DNA from: an uncultured Pseudokineococcus sp.
Lineage (GTDB): Bacteria; Actinomycetota; Actinomycetes; Actinomycetales; Quadrisphaeraceae
Direction: 5' to 3'
DNA length: 64,000 nt
NCBI RefSeq assembly: GCF_947495735.1
Contig: NZ_CANMAA010000002.1
Coordinates: forward strand, 124,001-188,000
Both the position numbers and the translations under genes were made by a program. The notes under the pieces were generated by a model. It saw only the letters and a list, made by a program, of their open reading frames with translations, searched no databases and had not been told where the DNA came from. Below are positions 31,601-40,478 of the stretch, piece by piece (the first letter of the stretch is position 1; each line of letters starts with the position of its first letter).

Positions 31601-32310
31601 GCCCGCAGCGGCCGGGCGGCGGGGACGACGGTCCCGACCGCCCCGGCGACCCTCCCGTCGGCAGCGGTGAGGACCCGGTCGACGTCGATGCGGCGTGGGC
31701 CGACATCGTCGCCCGCTGGGGCGAGCCCGCCGCCGACCGCGGCACCTCCCCGCACGACCGCGGCCCAGGGCGCGAGCCGGGAGCCGGAGCCGTCGGTCCG
31801 GGCGAGCCGCGGGCCCCCCGGAGACCCGACGCGGACGACGCGACCGGTGCGGACGCCGCGGATCCCGACGCCCCCGAGGCCCCCGGCACGGGAGGGCCCT
31901 CGGGTCGGCGCGTCCTGCGCGCCCGCGGCGACGGGGGGCGACCCGACCAGCCCTCGGGCGCCTCCGACGACGCGGCCGACGGGCGGGGCGGCCCCGCCGG
32001 GTGGGCCGAGGACGACGCGCGGGCCCCGAGCTCGTGGCGCGGCGGAGCAGGGGACCCGGATCCTGACCCGGACGACGACCACTACGTCCCGCCCGAGCCC
32101 TCGCGCCCGCTGCCCGCCGACACCGTCACGCGGCTCGCGTGGGCGGGGGTCCTGGCTGGGCCGGCGCTCCTGCTGGTGTGCGCCCTGGTCTGGCGCGACG
32201 CGCCGACGCTCGTGGTGGCCGCGGCCGTGGCCGCCTTCGTCGCCGGCTTCGGCGTCCTCGTCGCCCGCCTCCCCCGCTCGCGGGACGACGACGACGGCGC
32301 GGTGGTCTGA
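31597..32310 (+). CDS. Hypothetical protein, disordered acidic N-terminus and two C-terminal membrane helices
   Basis: The 237-aa product has no recognisable domain. Residues 1-165 are rich in Asp, Gly, Pro and Arg and predicted disordered, apart from a short segment (DVDAAWADIVARWGE) that recurs in actinobacterial relatives next to esterase genes. Two hydrophobic helices lie at about 178-200 and 205-225, followed by a charged tail. The start overlaps the esterase stop (GTGA), so it is translated with it. Confidence 0.72.
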   Translation: MSPQRPGGGDDGPDRPGDPPVGSGEDPVDVDAAWADIVARWGEPAADRGTSPHDRGPGREPGAGAVGPGEPRAPRRPDADDATGADAADPDAPEAPGTGGPSGRRVLRARGDGGRPDQPSGASDDAADGRGGPAGWAEDDARAPSSWRGGAGDPDPDPDDDHYVPPEPSRPLPADTVTRLAWAGVLAGPALLLVCALVWRDAPTLVVAAAVAAFVAGFGVLVARLPRSRDDDDGAVV

Positions 32311-32368
32311 CGCCCCCGGACGGCACCCGGAGCCCGCCGCCCGGTGCGGACGGCGGGCCGGAGGCCTC

Positions 32369-33106
32369 CTAGAGCCCGGGGACGGCCAGCTCGGCGAGCA
32401 GCGCCCGGTGGTCGCTGGCCCGCCCGACGTCCAGCACCTGCGTGGAGACGACGTCGAGGCCGCGCACGAGGAGGCCGTCGATGCGGGCGCGCGGGGAGTC
32501 CGCGGGGAAGGTCGCCCCCGCCCCGGACCCCGCGACCGCCCACGCGTCGCGGCCCCCGGGCAGGAGGCCGACCCAGGAGGCTCCCCCCGGGTGCTCGTTG
32601 AGGTCGGCCCCCACCACGACGGGGTCCGGCGGGCCGCCGTCCCCTCGCGCGCCCTGCTCGTCCCGGTCCCCGGGCGCCGCGGCGAGGCGTGCGACGTGGT
32701 CGGCGCGCTCGTCCTCGCCGAGCCCGAGGTGCGCCGCCGCGACGAGGACCCGGCGGCCCCCGGGCGCGCTGACGACGGCGCGCGCGCTCCCGCGGATCGG
32801 CGTCGTCAGCCCGCGCACGGGCAGCGCCTCCACGGCCGCGGCGGAGACGTGCAGCCGCGCCGCGACGAGGACCAGAGCCCCCGCCGCGGGGCGGCCCGCC
32901 GCCGCCACGAGCAGGCCGCTGCGGCGGGCGAGGGCGGCGGCGCGGGGCACCGAGCGCAGCCCCCGCGGCGCCTCCTGCAGCAGCGCGACGTCGCAGCGGG
33001 CCTCGCGCAGGACGTCGCCGACCGCCGGGGCGCCGGCGCGCAGGCCGTGCACGTTCCACGTCAGCACCCGCAGGGTCCCGGGACCCCCGCGGACGGCGGC
33101 GCTCAT
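32369..33106 (-). CDS. Endonuclease/exonuclease/phosphatase (EEP) family hydrolase
   Basis: The 245-aa product has the EEP core. The opening LRVLTWNVHGLR carries the conserved Asn, LLQEAP the metal-binding Glu, VVVGADLNEHPG the Asp/Asn pair, RIDGLLVR the late Asp, and RASDHRALLAEL the catalytic histidine near the C-terminus. Family members cleave DNA, phospholipid head groups or phosphoinositides, so the substrate cannot be assigned. No signal peptide is present. The ATG overlaps the stop of the upstream ROK kinase gene (ATGA), making it the last gene of a ROK-ROK-EEP unit. Confidence 0.87.
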   Translation of the reverse strand: MSAAVRGGPGTLRVLTWNVHGLRAGAPAVGDVLREARCDVALLQEAPRGLRSVPRAAALARRSGLLVAAAGRPAAGALVLVAARLHVSAAAVEALPVRGLTTPIRGSARAVVSAPGGRRVLVAAAHLGLGEDERADHVARLAAAPGDRDEQGARGDGGPPDPVVVGADLNEHPGGASWVGLLPGGRDAWAVAGSGAGATFPADSPRARIDGLLVRGLDVVSTQVLDVGRASDHRALLAELAVPGL

Positions 33107-34311
33107 CCCCAGCCCCGCGACAGGTCGGCGGCGCCGACGAGCCCCGCGTCCGGGCCCAGCTGCGCCCGCACGATCTCCGCCTCCGGCCGGTAGCCGCGAC
33201 CGGTCAGCGTGCGGCGGAACTCCTCGCGCGCCGGGCCGAGCAGCAGGTCGCCGGCGTCGGAGACGCCACCGCCGATGACGAAGGTGCCGGGGTCCAGCGC
33301 CGCGGCGAGGTTGGCGATGCCGGTGCCGAGCCAGCGGCCGGTGTCCTGGACGATCTCCACCGCCGCCGGGTCCCCCGTGCGCGCGGCGTCGGTCACGACC
33401 TGCCCCCGCACGGCCTCGGGGTCCCCGCCGGCCCCGGCCAGCAGCGCGTGCCCGAAGGGCGACCGCCCGCGGGCGAGCTCGCGGCCGTCGCGGCCGAGGG
33501 AGTTGCCCGAGGCGTACTGCTCCCAGCACCCCCGGTTGCCGCACTCGCAGCGGTGGCCGCCCGGGACGACGACCATGTGGCCGAACTCGCCGGCGATGCC
33601 GTGCCGCCCGCGCTGCAGCCGCCCCTCGGTGACCATCGCGCCGCCGATGCCCGTGCCGAGGGTGATGCACACCAGCCGGGGCTCGCCCCGCCCGGCGCCG
33701 AAGCGGTACTCCGCCCACGCCGCGGCGTTGGCGTCGTTCTCCACGAGCGTGCGGCGGCCGACGCGGCGGCCGAGCCGCTCGCGCACGCGCAGCTCGACCG
33801 CCTCGCGCAGCGGCTCGTCGCGCCAGGCCAGGTGCGGGGAGAAGACGACGGTCGAGCGCGTCACGTCGACGAAGCCGGCGGCCCCGATGCCGACGGAGAC
33901 GATCTCGTGGCGGGCGGACAGCTCCGCGACGAGCTCGGCGATGAGGTCCTCCACCGCCTGCGGGCTGCGGGTGGGGGTGTCGCGCCGAGCGCGCGCGACC
34001 ACGCGGCCCTGGGCGTCGACCACCCCCGCGGCGACCTTGGTGCCGCCGATGTCGATGCCGATGGCGAGCCCGTCGCCGATCATCGCCCGTCGCGCCTGCA
34101 GGCGCAGGCGCTCCCCGGCCTGCAGGCGTCGCAGCCGGCGGACCTCGTCCACCTCGGCGCGGGCGAAGAGCGGCTCCCGGGACCGGGCGGCCCGACGGCG
34201 CTCCGCCGGGGTCGCGGCGGCCTCGCCGCGGGCCCGCCGGGCGGCTCGCGCCCGCCTCGCGCGCTCACCCGCGGGGAGAGCCTCCCCGCCCGGTCCGTCG
34301 ACCTCGCTCAC
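33103..34311 (-). CDS. ROK-family sugar kinase (glucokinase), second copy, with N-terminal extension
   Basis: This ATP-dependent hexose kinase shows the phosphate-binding loop DIGGTKVAAG, the catalytic Asp in VENDANAAA, the GTGIGGA motif, and the ROK zinc site CxCGxxGCxE (ECGNRGCWEQY). From GTG 34311 (402 aa) the start overlaps the stop of the preceding ROK gene as GTGA, which supports a 76-residue Arg/Glu/Ala-rich extension. From ATG 34083 (326 aa) it would be a standard ROK protein. The G/C bias of third positions continues through the extension. It is adjacent to a paralogue. Confidence 0.88.
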   Translation of the reverse strand: MSEVDGPGGEALPAGERARRARAARRARGEAAATPAERRRAARSREPLFARAEVDEVRRLRRLQAGERLRLQARRAMIGDGLAIGIDIGGTKVAAGVVDAQGRVVARARRDTPTRSPQAVEDLIAELVAELSARHEIVSVGIGAAGFVDVTRSTVVFSPHLAWRDEPLREAVELRVRERLGRRVGRRTLVENDANAAAWAEYRFGAGRGEPRLVCITLGTGIGGAMVTEGRLQRGRHGIAGEFGHMVVVPGGHRCECGNRGCWEQYASGNSLGRDGRELARGRSPFGHALLAGAGGDPEAVRGQVVTDAARTGDPAAVEIVQDTGRWLGTGIANLAAALDPGTFVIGGGVSDAGDLLLGPAREEFRRTLTGRGYRPEAEIVRAQLGPDAGLVGAADLSRGWG

Positions 34312-35249
34312 GAGCGCGCCGCGAGGTGGGCCACGCCCACCATGCCGGCGTCGTTGCCGAGCTCGGCGCGCTCGATGCGCGCGAGGTCCCGGTGCTGGGA
34401 CGCGGTCAGGCCGCCGGCGAAGGCGCGCCGCATCGGCGCGAGGAGGAGGTCCCCGGCGGAGCTGACGCCGCCGCCGACGAGGATCGTCCCGGGGTCGAGC
34501 ACCGCGGCCAGGCTCGCCGCGCCCTCGCCCAGCCAGCGCCCCAGGGTCGCCACCAGCTCGACGGAGGCCTCGTCCCCCTCCTCGGCCGCTGTCGTGACGT
34601 GCGGGCCGCTCACCTGGTCGGGGTCGCCGCCGGCCAGCTCGAGCAGGCGGGCGGCCCGGCCGGGGTCGGTGCCCGCGAGGGCGCGGGCCCAGCGCACGAG
34701 GGCCTGGCCTGAGCCGTACTGCTCCCAGCACCCGGTGCGGCCGCAGCCGCACTGCTGGCCGTCGGGCACGACCCGCAGGTGCCCCACCTCCGCGGCCATC
34801 CCCCCGGTGCCGCGCACGAGCTCGCCGTCGAGCACGATCCCGCCGCCGAGGCCGGTGCCGACCGTCAGCAGCAGCATGTCGCGGGCGCTGCGACCACCGC
34901 CGTGGACGAACTCGCCCCAGGCCGCCGCGTTGGCGTCGTTCTCGACGACGACGGGGAGCTCCACGCGCTTCTCGACCTCCTCGCGCAGCGGCTCGTGCCG
35001 CCAGGCCAGGTTGGGCGCGAAGACCACCGTCGAGCGCGAGGCGTCGATGTAGCCGGCGGCCGCGACGCCCACCCCCGTCACGTCGTGCTCGGCGCGCAGC
35101 TCCGCCACCGCGTCCGCCACCGCGTCCTCGATGGCCTCGGGGTCCGTCGCGGGGGTCGAGCGCCGCGTCCTCGCCACGATCGTGCCGTCCTCGTCGACGA
35201 CCCCGGCCGCGATCTTGGTGCCGCCGATGTCCACGCCGATCGTGCTCAT
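34308..35249 (-). CDS. ROK-family sugar kinase (glucokinase), first copy
   Basis: The 313-aa cytoplasmic kinase has DIGGTKIAAGVVDEDG at the N-terminus, catalytic VENDANAAAWGEF, GTGLGGGIV, and the zinc motif CGCGRTGCWEQYGSG. Glucose is the likely substrate, because this sequence type is the ATP-dependent glucokinase of actinobacteria, but other hexoses cannot be excluded. ATG 35249 follows AGGAGA at good spacing. The stop overlaps the next ROK gene. Confidence 0.9.
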   Translation of the reverse strand: MSTIGVDIGGTKIAAGVVDEDGTIVARTRRSTPATDPEAIEDAVADAVAELRAEHDVTGVGVAAAGYIDASRSTVVFAPNLAWRHEPLREEVEKRVELPVVVENDANAAAWGEFVHGGGRSARDMLLLTVGTGLGGGIVLDGELVRGTGGMAAEVGHLRVVPDGQQCGCGRTGCWEQYGSGQALVRWARALAGTDPGRAARLLELAGGDPDQVSGPHVTTAAEEGDEASVELVATLGRWLGEGAASLAAVLDPGTILVGGGVSSAGDLLLAPMRRAFAGGLTASQHRDLARIERAELGNDAGMVGVAHLAARS

Positions 35250-35506
35250 GGTTCTCCTGTCTGGCAGGGGTGGGCGCGACCGCACGCGGCCGCGGGGTCG
35301 CTCAGCCTCGCGGGACGCCGCTCGTCGGTGTCGAGGGGCCTGCAGCCGCAGCCGTCGAGGAGCGCTCGGCCGCGGAGGGCTGGGTGCGCACGGCCATGGC
35401 CCGAGGCTATCCGCCGACCGGGCGCCGTCGGCCCGGGAGCGCGCGCGGCCAGCTCCCCGAACGGGCGACGAGGCGCGCCGCCGCGCCCAGGACCGCCCGC
35501 TGGCCC

Positions 35507-35512
35507 TAGGCT
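35507..35512 (+). promoter_or_regulatory. -10 element of the acyl-CoA ligase gene
   Basis: TAGGCT, with a predicted leader of about 75 nt before the GTG at 35594. The 260 bp between the divergent ROK and ligase starts hold no gene. Confidence 0.4.
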
Positions 35513-35593
35513 CAGGGCCTCGGCCCAGGGCGGTGCCGGGGCCCGGTGACGCCGGTCCCGCGCCCGGGACCACCAGCCTCGAGGGAGCAGTCC

Positions 35594-37384
35594 GTGCGCG
35601 AGTCCAGCCGCCCCCCGCTCGTCGAGGTCGACCCCGCCCGGCACCTGGCGCAGCTGGTGGTCGACAACGCCCGCGAGGAGCCCGACGCGGTGTCCTTCCG
35701 CCGCCCGGACGGCAGCGGCGGGTGGAGCGACGTCACGGCCGCCGCCTTCCGCGAGGACGTCGAGGCCCTGGCCCGCGGTCTCGTCGCGGCGGGCGTCGAG
35801 CCGGGCGACCGCGTGGCGCTGCTCTCGCGCACCCGCTACGAGTGGACGCTCGTCGACTTCGCCATCTGGACCGCGGGCGCGGTGACGGTGCCCGTGTACG
35901 AGTCCTCCTCCCGCGACCAGGTCGCCTGGGTCCTGGAGGACTCCGGCGCTCGCTGCGTCGTGGTGGAGACGGAGGCGCACGCCGGGCTGCTGTCCCGGGC
36001 CCGCGCCGAGGGCGACGACGGCCCCACCTGGGCCATCGAGGGCGGCGGGCTCCAGGAGCTGCGCGAGCTCGGGAGCCGGGTGGAGGTCGCCGAGCTCGAC
36101 CGGCGCCGCGCGGCCCTGTCCGGCGAGTCGCCGGCCACCCTCATCTACACGTCCGGCACGACGGGTCACCCCCGGGGCTGCATCCTCACCCACGGCAACT
36201 TCCTGGTCCTCGCCGAGAACGTCGCCGCCATCCTGCGCGACCTGGTCTCGGGCGAGGAGAGCGCGACCCTCCTGTTCCTGCCCCTGGCGCACGTGCTCGC
36301 CCGCTTCATCCAGGTCCTCGCGGTCGTCTCGCGGACGCCGATGGGCCACACCACGGACCCGAAGCACCTCGCCGAGGACCTGGCGTCGTTCCAGCCGACC
36401 TTCGTCCTGTCCGTGCCCCGGGTCTTCGAGAAGATCTACAACGGCGCGGAGGCCAAGGCCGACGCCGCCGGGCGCGGGGATCTCTTCCGCCGGGCCGCGT
36501 CGGTCGCCGAGCGCTGGAGCCGGGCCCAGGACTCCGGCGGCCCCGGCCTCGCCCTGCGCGCCCAGCACGCCCTCTTCGACCGCCTCGTGTACCGGCGCGT
36601 GCGCGCCGCCATGGGCGGTCGGCTCGAGTTCGCCGTCTCGGGGGGCGCCCCGCTCGGCGAGCGGCTCGGCCACTTCTTCCGGGGCGTGGGCGTGACGATC
36701 CTCGAGGGGTACGGCCTGACCGAGTCCACCGCCCCCACCGCCTGCGGCGTCCCCTCGGAGCTGCGCATCGGCACGGTCGGCCGGCCCCTGCCCGGGACGG
36801 CCGCCCGCGTCGCCGACGACGGCGAGATCCAGCTGCGCGGCCCGCACATCACGGCCGGGTACTGGCGCGACGACGCGGCCACGCGCGCGGCCTTCGAGGA
36901 CGGCTGGTTCCGCACCGGCGACCTCGGCCACCTGGACGACGACGGCTACCTGAGGATCACCGGCCGCTCGAAGGAGATCATCGTCACGGCGTCCGGCAAG
37001 AACGTCGCCCCCGCCGTGCTCGAGGACAAGCTGCGCGCCTCCCCGCTCGTCGGCCAGTGCATGGTCGTCGGGGACGGGCGCCCCTTCGTCGGTGCGCTCG
37101 TGACGCTGGACCCGGACATGCTGCCGATCTGGCTGAAGAACCACGACCTGCCCGAGATGGCCCCGTCCGAGGCCGCCGAGCTGCCCGAGGTGCTCGCCGA
37201 GGTGCAGCGCGCCGTCGACAGCGCCAACGAGGCCGTCTCGCGCGCCGAGTCGATCCGCCGCTTCGTGGTGCTGCCCGCCGACCTCACCGAGGAGAGCGGG
37301 CACCTCACGCCGTCGCTGAAGCTCAAGCGCGCCGTCGTCCTGCGCGACCACGCCGACCGGGTCGGGCAGCTCTACTCCTCCTGA
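35594..37384 (+). CDS. Long-chain fatty-acid--CoA ligase (FadD15-like)
   Basis: The 596-aa AMP-forming ligase activates long-chain fatty acids. Motifs in order are the P-loop IYTSGTTGHPRG (near residue 180), the fatty-acid gate region SVPRVFEKIYNG, the adenine motif GYGLTES, the DGWFRTGDLG motif with the ribose-binding Asp, and the C-terminal GRSKEIIVTASGKNVAP with the catalytic lysine further on (PSLKLKR). GTG 35594 has GAGGGAG upstream. It converges on a pimB'-like gene, as fadD15 does in Mycobacterium tuberculosis. Confidence 0.92.
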   Translation: MRESSRPPLVEVDPARHLAQLVVDNAREEPDAVSFRRPDGSGGWSDVTAAAFREDVEALARGLVAAGVEPGDRVALLSRTRYEWTLVDFAIWTAGAVTVPVYESSSRDQVAWVLEDSGARCVVVETEAHAGLLSRARAEGDDGPTWAIEGGGLQELRELGSRVEVAELDRRRAALSGESPATLIYTSGTTGHPRGCILTHGNFLVLAENVAAILRDLVSGEESATLLFLPLAHVLARFIQVLAVVSRTPMGHTTDPKHLAEDLASFQPTFVLSVPRVFEKIYNGAEAKADAAGRGDLFRRAASVAERWSRAQDSGGPGLALRAQHALFDRLVYRRVRAAMGGRLEFAVSGGAPLGERLGHFFRGVGVTILEGYGLTESTAPTACGVPSELRIGTVGRPLPGTAARVADDGEIQLRGPHITAGYWRDDAATRAAFEDGWFRTGDLGHLDDDGYLRITGRSKEIIVTASGKNVAPAVLEDKLRASPLVGQCMVVGDGRPFVGALVTLDPDMLPIWLKNHDLPEMAPSEAAELPEVLAEVQRAVDSANEAVSRAESIRRFVVLPADLTEESGHLTPSLKLKRAVVLRDHADRVGQLYSS

Positions 37385-37423
37385 CCGACCGCCGGGGCGA
37401 CCGCGCCCGTCACCGCGCCCTCG

Positions 37424-38602
37424 TCAGCGCGCCGGGAGGTGCAGCGCCGGGTCTGCGCCGGGCGGCAGCGGGACCGACGGGTCCAGGAGCTCGCGCAGTC
37501 GCTCCACCTGCCCGTCCCAGGACCAGGCCCCGGTCACCCAGCGCCGGCCCTCGGCGCCCCAGGCGCGGGCCCGCTCGGGGTCGCGCAGCAGCCCCGCCAC
37601 GGCGCCGGCCACGGCCGCGACGTCGCGGCCGTCCACGACGACGCCCGTCCGGCCGGGCCGGACCGCGTCGGGGGCGCCGCCGGAGTCGCCCCCGACGACG
37701 GGCAGCCCGGTGGCGGCGGCCTCGAGGTAGCAGATGCCGAGGGCCTCGGGCTCGAGCCCGAGCAGCCGCGTGCGGGTCGGCATCGCGAAGACGTCACCGG
37801 CGGCGTAGTGCTCGGCGGTCCGCTCCCACGGCACGCGCCCGGTGAGGACGACGGAGCCCTCCAGGCGCAGGCGCCGCACGAGGCGCTCGACGCGGCGGCG
37901 CGCGGGACCGTCCCCGACCACGAGGAGCACCGCGTCCGGCACCTGGGCGAGCACCGCCGGCATGGCGCGCACGAGCACGTCCTGGCCCTTGCGCGCCACC
38001 AGCCGGGAGACGCAGACGACCACGGGACGGCCCTCGAGCCCCAGCTCGCGCCGGACCGCGCCCCCGCCCGCGCCCGGGCGGAACACCGAGGCGTCGACGC
38101 CCGGCACGAGGCGCTGGAGCCGGGCCCGTCCGCGCGGCCCGAGCGGGCGGGCGATGCGCCCGGCGCACCACGGCCCCAGCGCCGTGAGGACGTCGACGCG
38201 CTCGCCGATGGCGCGCAGCGCCGAGCGCGCCAGGGGCAGGCTCGACCACCAGGTCTCGTGGCCGTGGGTCGTCGCGACGACGCGGCGCGCCCCGGCCCGC
38301 CGCAGGGCCGGCGCCATCAGCGCCAGCGGCGCCGCGGCGCCGAACCACACGCGGTCGCAGCCGTGGGCGCGGGCCGTGGCCGCGACCCGTCGCACCACCG
38401 CGGGCGTGGGGACCAGCAGGCGCGCCGGGTCGCGCACCACGGGGAAGGACAGCCGGGCGTCGTGCTCGGCGTCACCCTCCTGGCGGGCCGTGTGCACGAC
38501 GACCTCGTCGGCGGGCAGCCGGGAGGCGACGGCGAGCACGAAGGACTCGATGCCCCCGGTGCGCGGGGGGAAGTCGTTGGTGACGACCAGGACCCTGCCC
38601 AC
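37424..38602 (-). CDS. GT4-family glycosyltransferase, PimB'-like mannosyltransferase
   Basis: PimB' transfers the second mannose to phosphatidylinositol mannoside at the membrane surface using GDP-mannose. The start MGRVLVVTNDFPPRTGGIESF and the C-terminal nucleotide-sugar site EALGICYLEAAATG (E-x7-E) match that family closely. The 392-aa length is normal and no signal peptide is present. The fadD neighbour and the downstream gene order match the mycobacterial pimB' locus. The start is one base beyond the stop of the metallopeptidase gene, so the two are probably co-transcribed. The exact acceptor is inferred from synteny. Confidence 0.85.
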   Translation of the reverse strand: MGRVLVVTNDFPPRTGGIESFVLAVASRLPADEVVVHTARQEGDAEHDARLSFPVVRDPARLLVPTPAVVRRVAATARAHGCDRVWFGAAAPLALMAPALRRAGARRVVATTHGHETWWSSLPLARSALRAIGERVDVLTALGPWCAGRIARPLGPRGRARLQRLVPGVDASVFRPGAGGGAVRRELGLEGRPVVVCVSRLVARKGQDVLVRAMPAVLAQVPDAVLLVVGDGPARRRVERLVRRLRLEGSVVLTGRVPWERTAEHYAAGDVFAMPTRTRLLGLEPEALGICYLEAAATGLPVVGGDSGGAPDAVRPGRTGVVVDGRDVAAVAGAVAGLLRDPERARAWGAEGRRWVTGAWSWDGQVERLRELLDPSVPLPPGADPALHLPAR

Positions 38603-38603
38603 G

Positions 38604-40022
38604 TCAGCCGGCCTCGCCCGCGAGCACCGCGAGGTCCTCGAGCCACTGCTGCTCCAGCACGGCCAGGTCGACGCCCAGGACCTGCGGCACGGCCTGCGCC
38701 AGGGGCACCGGGGCCGCGCCGGGCTCGGCTCCCCGGTCGCTGCCGCCCTCGACGGGCGTGCGCCCGCTGGTCGTGCGCACGAGCTCGAGCAGCGCGGGCC
38801 GGCCGTACCGCTGCTCGACGGTGCGCGCCGCGAGCCAGGCGGAGGAGTACGCCGGGGCGATGTCCTCTCGCGCGGCGTCGAAGGCGGTCTCGTCCGGCAG
38901 GCCGCTGGGGCCGCGACCGGCGCGGACGTCCGCGAGCAGGTCCTGCGCCACGACGCGCGGCGGCAGGTCGGCCTCGCCGGAGTAGGCGACGAGGTCGGCG
39001 AAGCCCTCGGAGAGCCACAGGGGCGGGTCCGCGGCAGCCCCCGCGCGCACGGCGACGTGGGTGGTCTCGTGGGTGAGGACGACCGCCCGCCCGAGGTCGC
39101 CGAGCACCTCCAGCCCCGCGGGGTTGACGAGCACGCGGTCCACCGCGCCGGCGGCGCCCGGGGCGCCGGACGAGCGGTCGACGCCCGTGGTCAGGGCCGC
39201 CACCTGCGCCAGTCCCGTCTCGTCGTCCCGGCCGAGCAGCCGCGCCAGCTGGGACTGGTCGGCCGGCACGAGCACGACCGTGCGGCGGGGCCAGCCGGTG
39301 CCCCACACGGCGTCGACCCGCTCCGCGGCGGCGTCCCCGAGCGCCGCCTGCTGCTCGAGGACGGCGCGCTCCGCCGTCCCGACGACCAGCGTGCGGCGTC
39401 CCTCGACGACGTCGACCGGCCCGAGGTCCCACACGTCCGGGCGCCCGGGGCCGTCGGCGTCGCCGGCCAGCAGCCAGCGCCCGTCGCGCCGGACGACCGT
39501 GAGCGACTGCTGGCGCCGCTGGTCGACCGGGTCGACCCCCGCGACGCGGTAGGACAGCACCACGTCGGCCACCCAGGCGTCCGGGCCCAGCTCGGCGCGG
39601 CGCCCGTCCCCGAGCCCGGGGCCCTCGCCCTGCACCTCGTAGGACCACGACCCCAGGGGCACGCGCGCGAGGCCCCGGGCCGTGTCCGCCTGCCGCTCGC
39701 GGAAGGCGGTGGCGGCGGGGTCGGTCGTCGCGAGCACGCCCTCGACGTCCCCGGCCAGCACCGCGGAGGCCCGCTCGTCCAGGAGCTGCCGCAGGGCGTC
39801 CTCGCGCTCCGCGGTCGTCGCGGCCGCCGCCCGCGCGGTCGACGTCGGGGCGGTCGCCGTGGAAGCCGTCGCGGAGGCCTCCAGGACGGCCCCGCCCTGG
39901 CACCCGCTCGCGCCGAGCACGGCGGCGAGCACGAGACCGGCGAGGCGCGTCCGCCCCCGGGGTCGCCCGGGCGCGTCCGCCGGAGGGCCGAGGGCCTCAG
40001 CCGGCCCGCGTCGCTCCGCCAC
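38604..40022 (-). CDS. Lipoprotein zinc metallopeptidase (HExxH, gluzincin-like), function unknown
   Basis: The signal peptide (RTRLAGLVLAAVLGASGC) ends in a lipobox, so the 472-aa protein is anchored outside the membrane. The zinc motif is HETTH near residue 340, followed about 20 residues later by WLSEGFADLVAYSG, whose Glu is the probable third ligand, as in gluzincins. Residues 60-190 look like a nuclear-transport-factor-2-type or LppX-like accessory domain, but I cannot assign it. Substrates are unknown. GTG 40022 follows TACGAT by 7 nt (leaderless). The gene also overlaps the end of the upstream Cys protein gene by 26 bp. Confidence 0.75.
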   Translation of the reverse strand: MAERRGPAEALGPPADAPGRPRGRTRLAGLVLAAVLGASGCQGGAVLEASATASTATAPTSTARAAAATTAEREDALRQLLDERASAVLAGDVEGVLATTDPAATAFRERQADTARGLARVPLGSWSYEVQGEGPGLGDGRRAELGPDAWVADVVLSYRVAGVDPVDQRRQQSLTVVRRDGRWLLAGDADGPGRPDVWDLGPVDVVEGRRTLVVGTAERAVLEQQAALGDAAAERVDAVWGTGWPRRTVVLVPADQSQLARLLGRDDETGLAQVAALTTGVDRSSGAPGAAGAVDRVLVNPAGLEVLGDLGRAVVLTHETTHVAVRAGAAADPPLWLSEGFADLVAYSGEADLPPRVVAQDLLADVRAGRGPSGLPDETAFDAAREDIAPAYSSAWLAARTVEQRYGRPALLELVRTTSGRTPVEGGSDRGAEPGAAPVPLAQAVPQVLGVDLAVLEQQWLEDLAVLAGEAG

Positions 40023-40287
40023 GGCGGGCATCGTAGGCGCCGTCGGCCGGAGGCCCCACGGGCACCAGGCGCAGCGGTGGCACCAGCCCCGACCCAGCCA
40101 GGACGCCGAGCGCAGCGCGCTCGGCCTCGTCCAGGTCACCGGCCGCCCCGGGGACCGCACCCGGCCGGGCCCCACCGGGGGCGCGAGCCGGCTCCTCGCG
40201 CACCGACGGCATCCCGAGCAGCACGCTGACGACGCAGTCCGAGCACGCGGGTCCGCGCACCGCGCAGCCGTCGCAGTCGACGATCAT
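39997..40287 (-). CDS. Small four-Cys protein of unknown function (MIVDCDGC family)
   Basis: The 96-aa product starts MIVDCDGCAVRGPACSDC: two CxxC pairs within 20 residues, very likely a metal or Fe-S site. The C-terminal half (DLDEAERAALGVLAGSGLVPPLRLVP) resembles a short helical segment and ends in a basic tail. Relatives of this N-terminus occur at the same place in other actinobacteria. No function is known to me. ATG 40287 has GAGGGAG at good distance. Its promoter is a perfect PafBC-type element, suggesting induction by DNA damage. Confidence 0.8.
   Translation of the reverse strand: MIVDCDGCAVRGPACSDCVVSVLLGMPSVREEPARAPGGARPGAVPGAAGDLDEAERAALGVLAGSGLVPPLRLVPVGPPADGAYDARRGGATRAG
40030..40035 (-). 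promoter_or_regulatory. -10 element of the metallopeptidase gene (leaderless)
   Basis: TACGAT on the minus strand, 7 nt before GTG 40022. It overlaps an in-frame ATG at 40031. It lies inside the preceding gene, so the peptidase can be transcribed separately. Confidence 0.5.
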
Positions 40288-40340
40288 GGGGACTCCCTCC
40301 CTCAGGCGACGGTCGAGGACCTCCCCGACCGGCGCTGCGG

Positions 40341-40363
40341 ACGCTAGGGACGACCACCGACAA
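40341..40363 (-). promoter_or_regulatory. PafBC-type promoter of the small Cys protein gene
   Basis: On the minus strand: TTGTCGGTG, then exactly 8 bases, then TAGCGT, a full match to the RecA-NDp consensus. The predicted leader is about 47 nt. Confidence 0.75.
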
Positions 40364-40448
40364 CGCCGGCGTCGCCGCCGCCCCGCTCGCGCCCGGCGCA
40401 CCGGCGTCCGCGCCCGTCCGCACCCGGACGGCCCCGCGCGGCGCGGCG

Positions 40449-40471
40449 CTGTCGGGGGGCGCCCCTACCGT
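40449..40471 (+). promoter_or_regulatory. PafBC-type promoter of the DEDDh/GIY-YIG nuclease gene
   Basis: CTGTCGGGG, then exactly 8 bases, then TACCGT, ending 7 nt before the ATG at 40479. It is divergent from the element at 40341-40363. Confidence 0.65.
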
Positions 40472-40478
40472 CCGCCCC

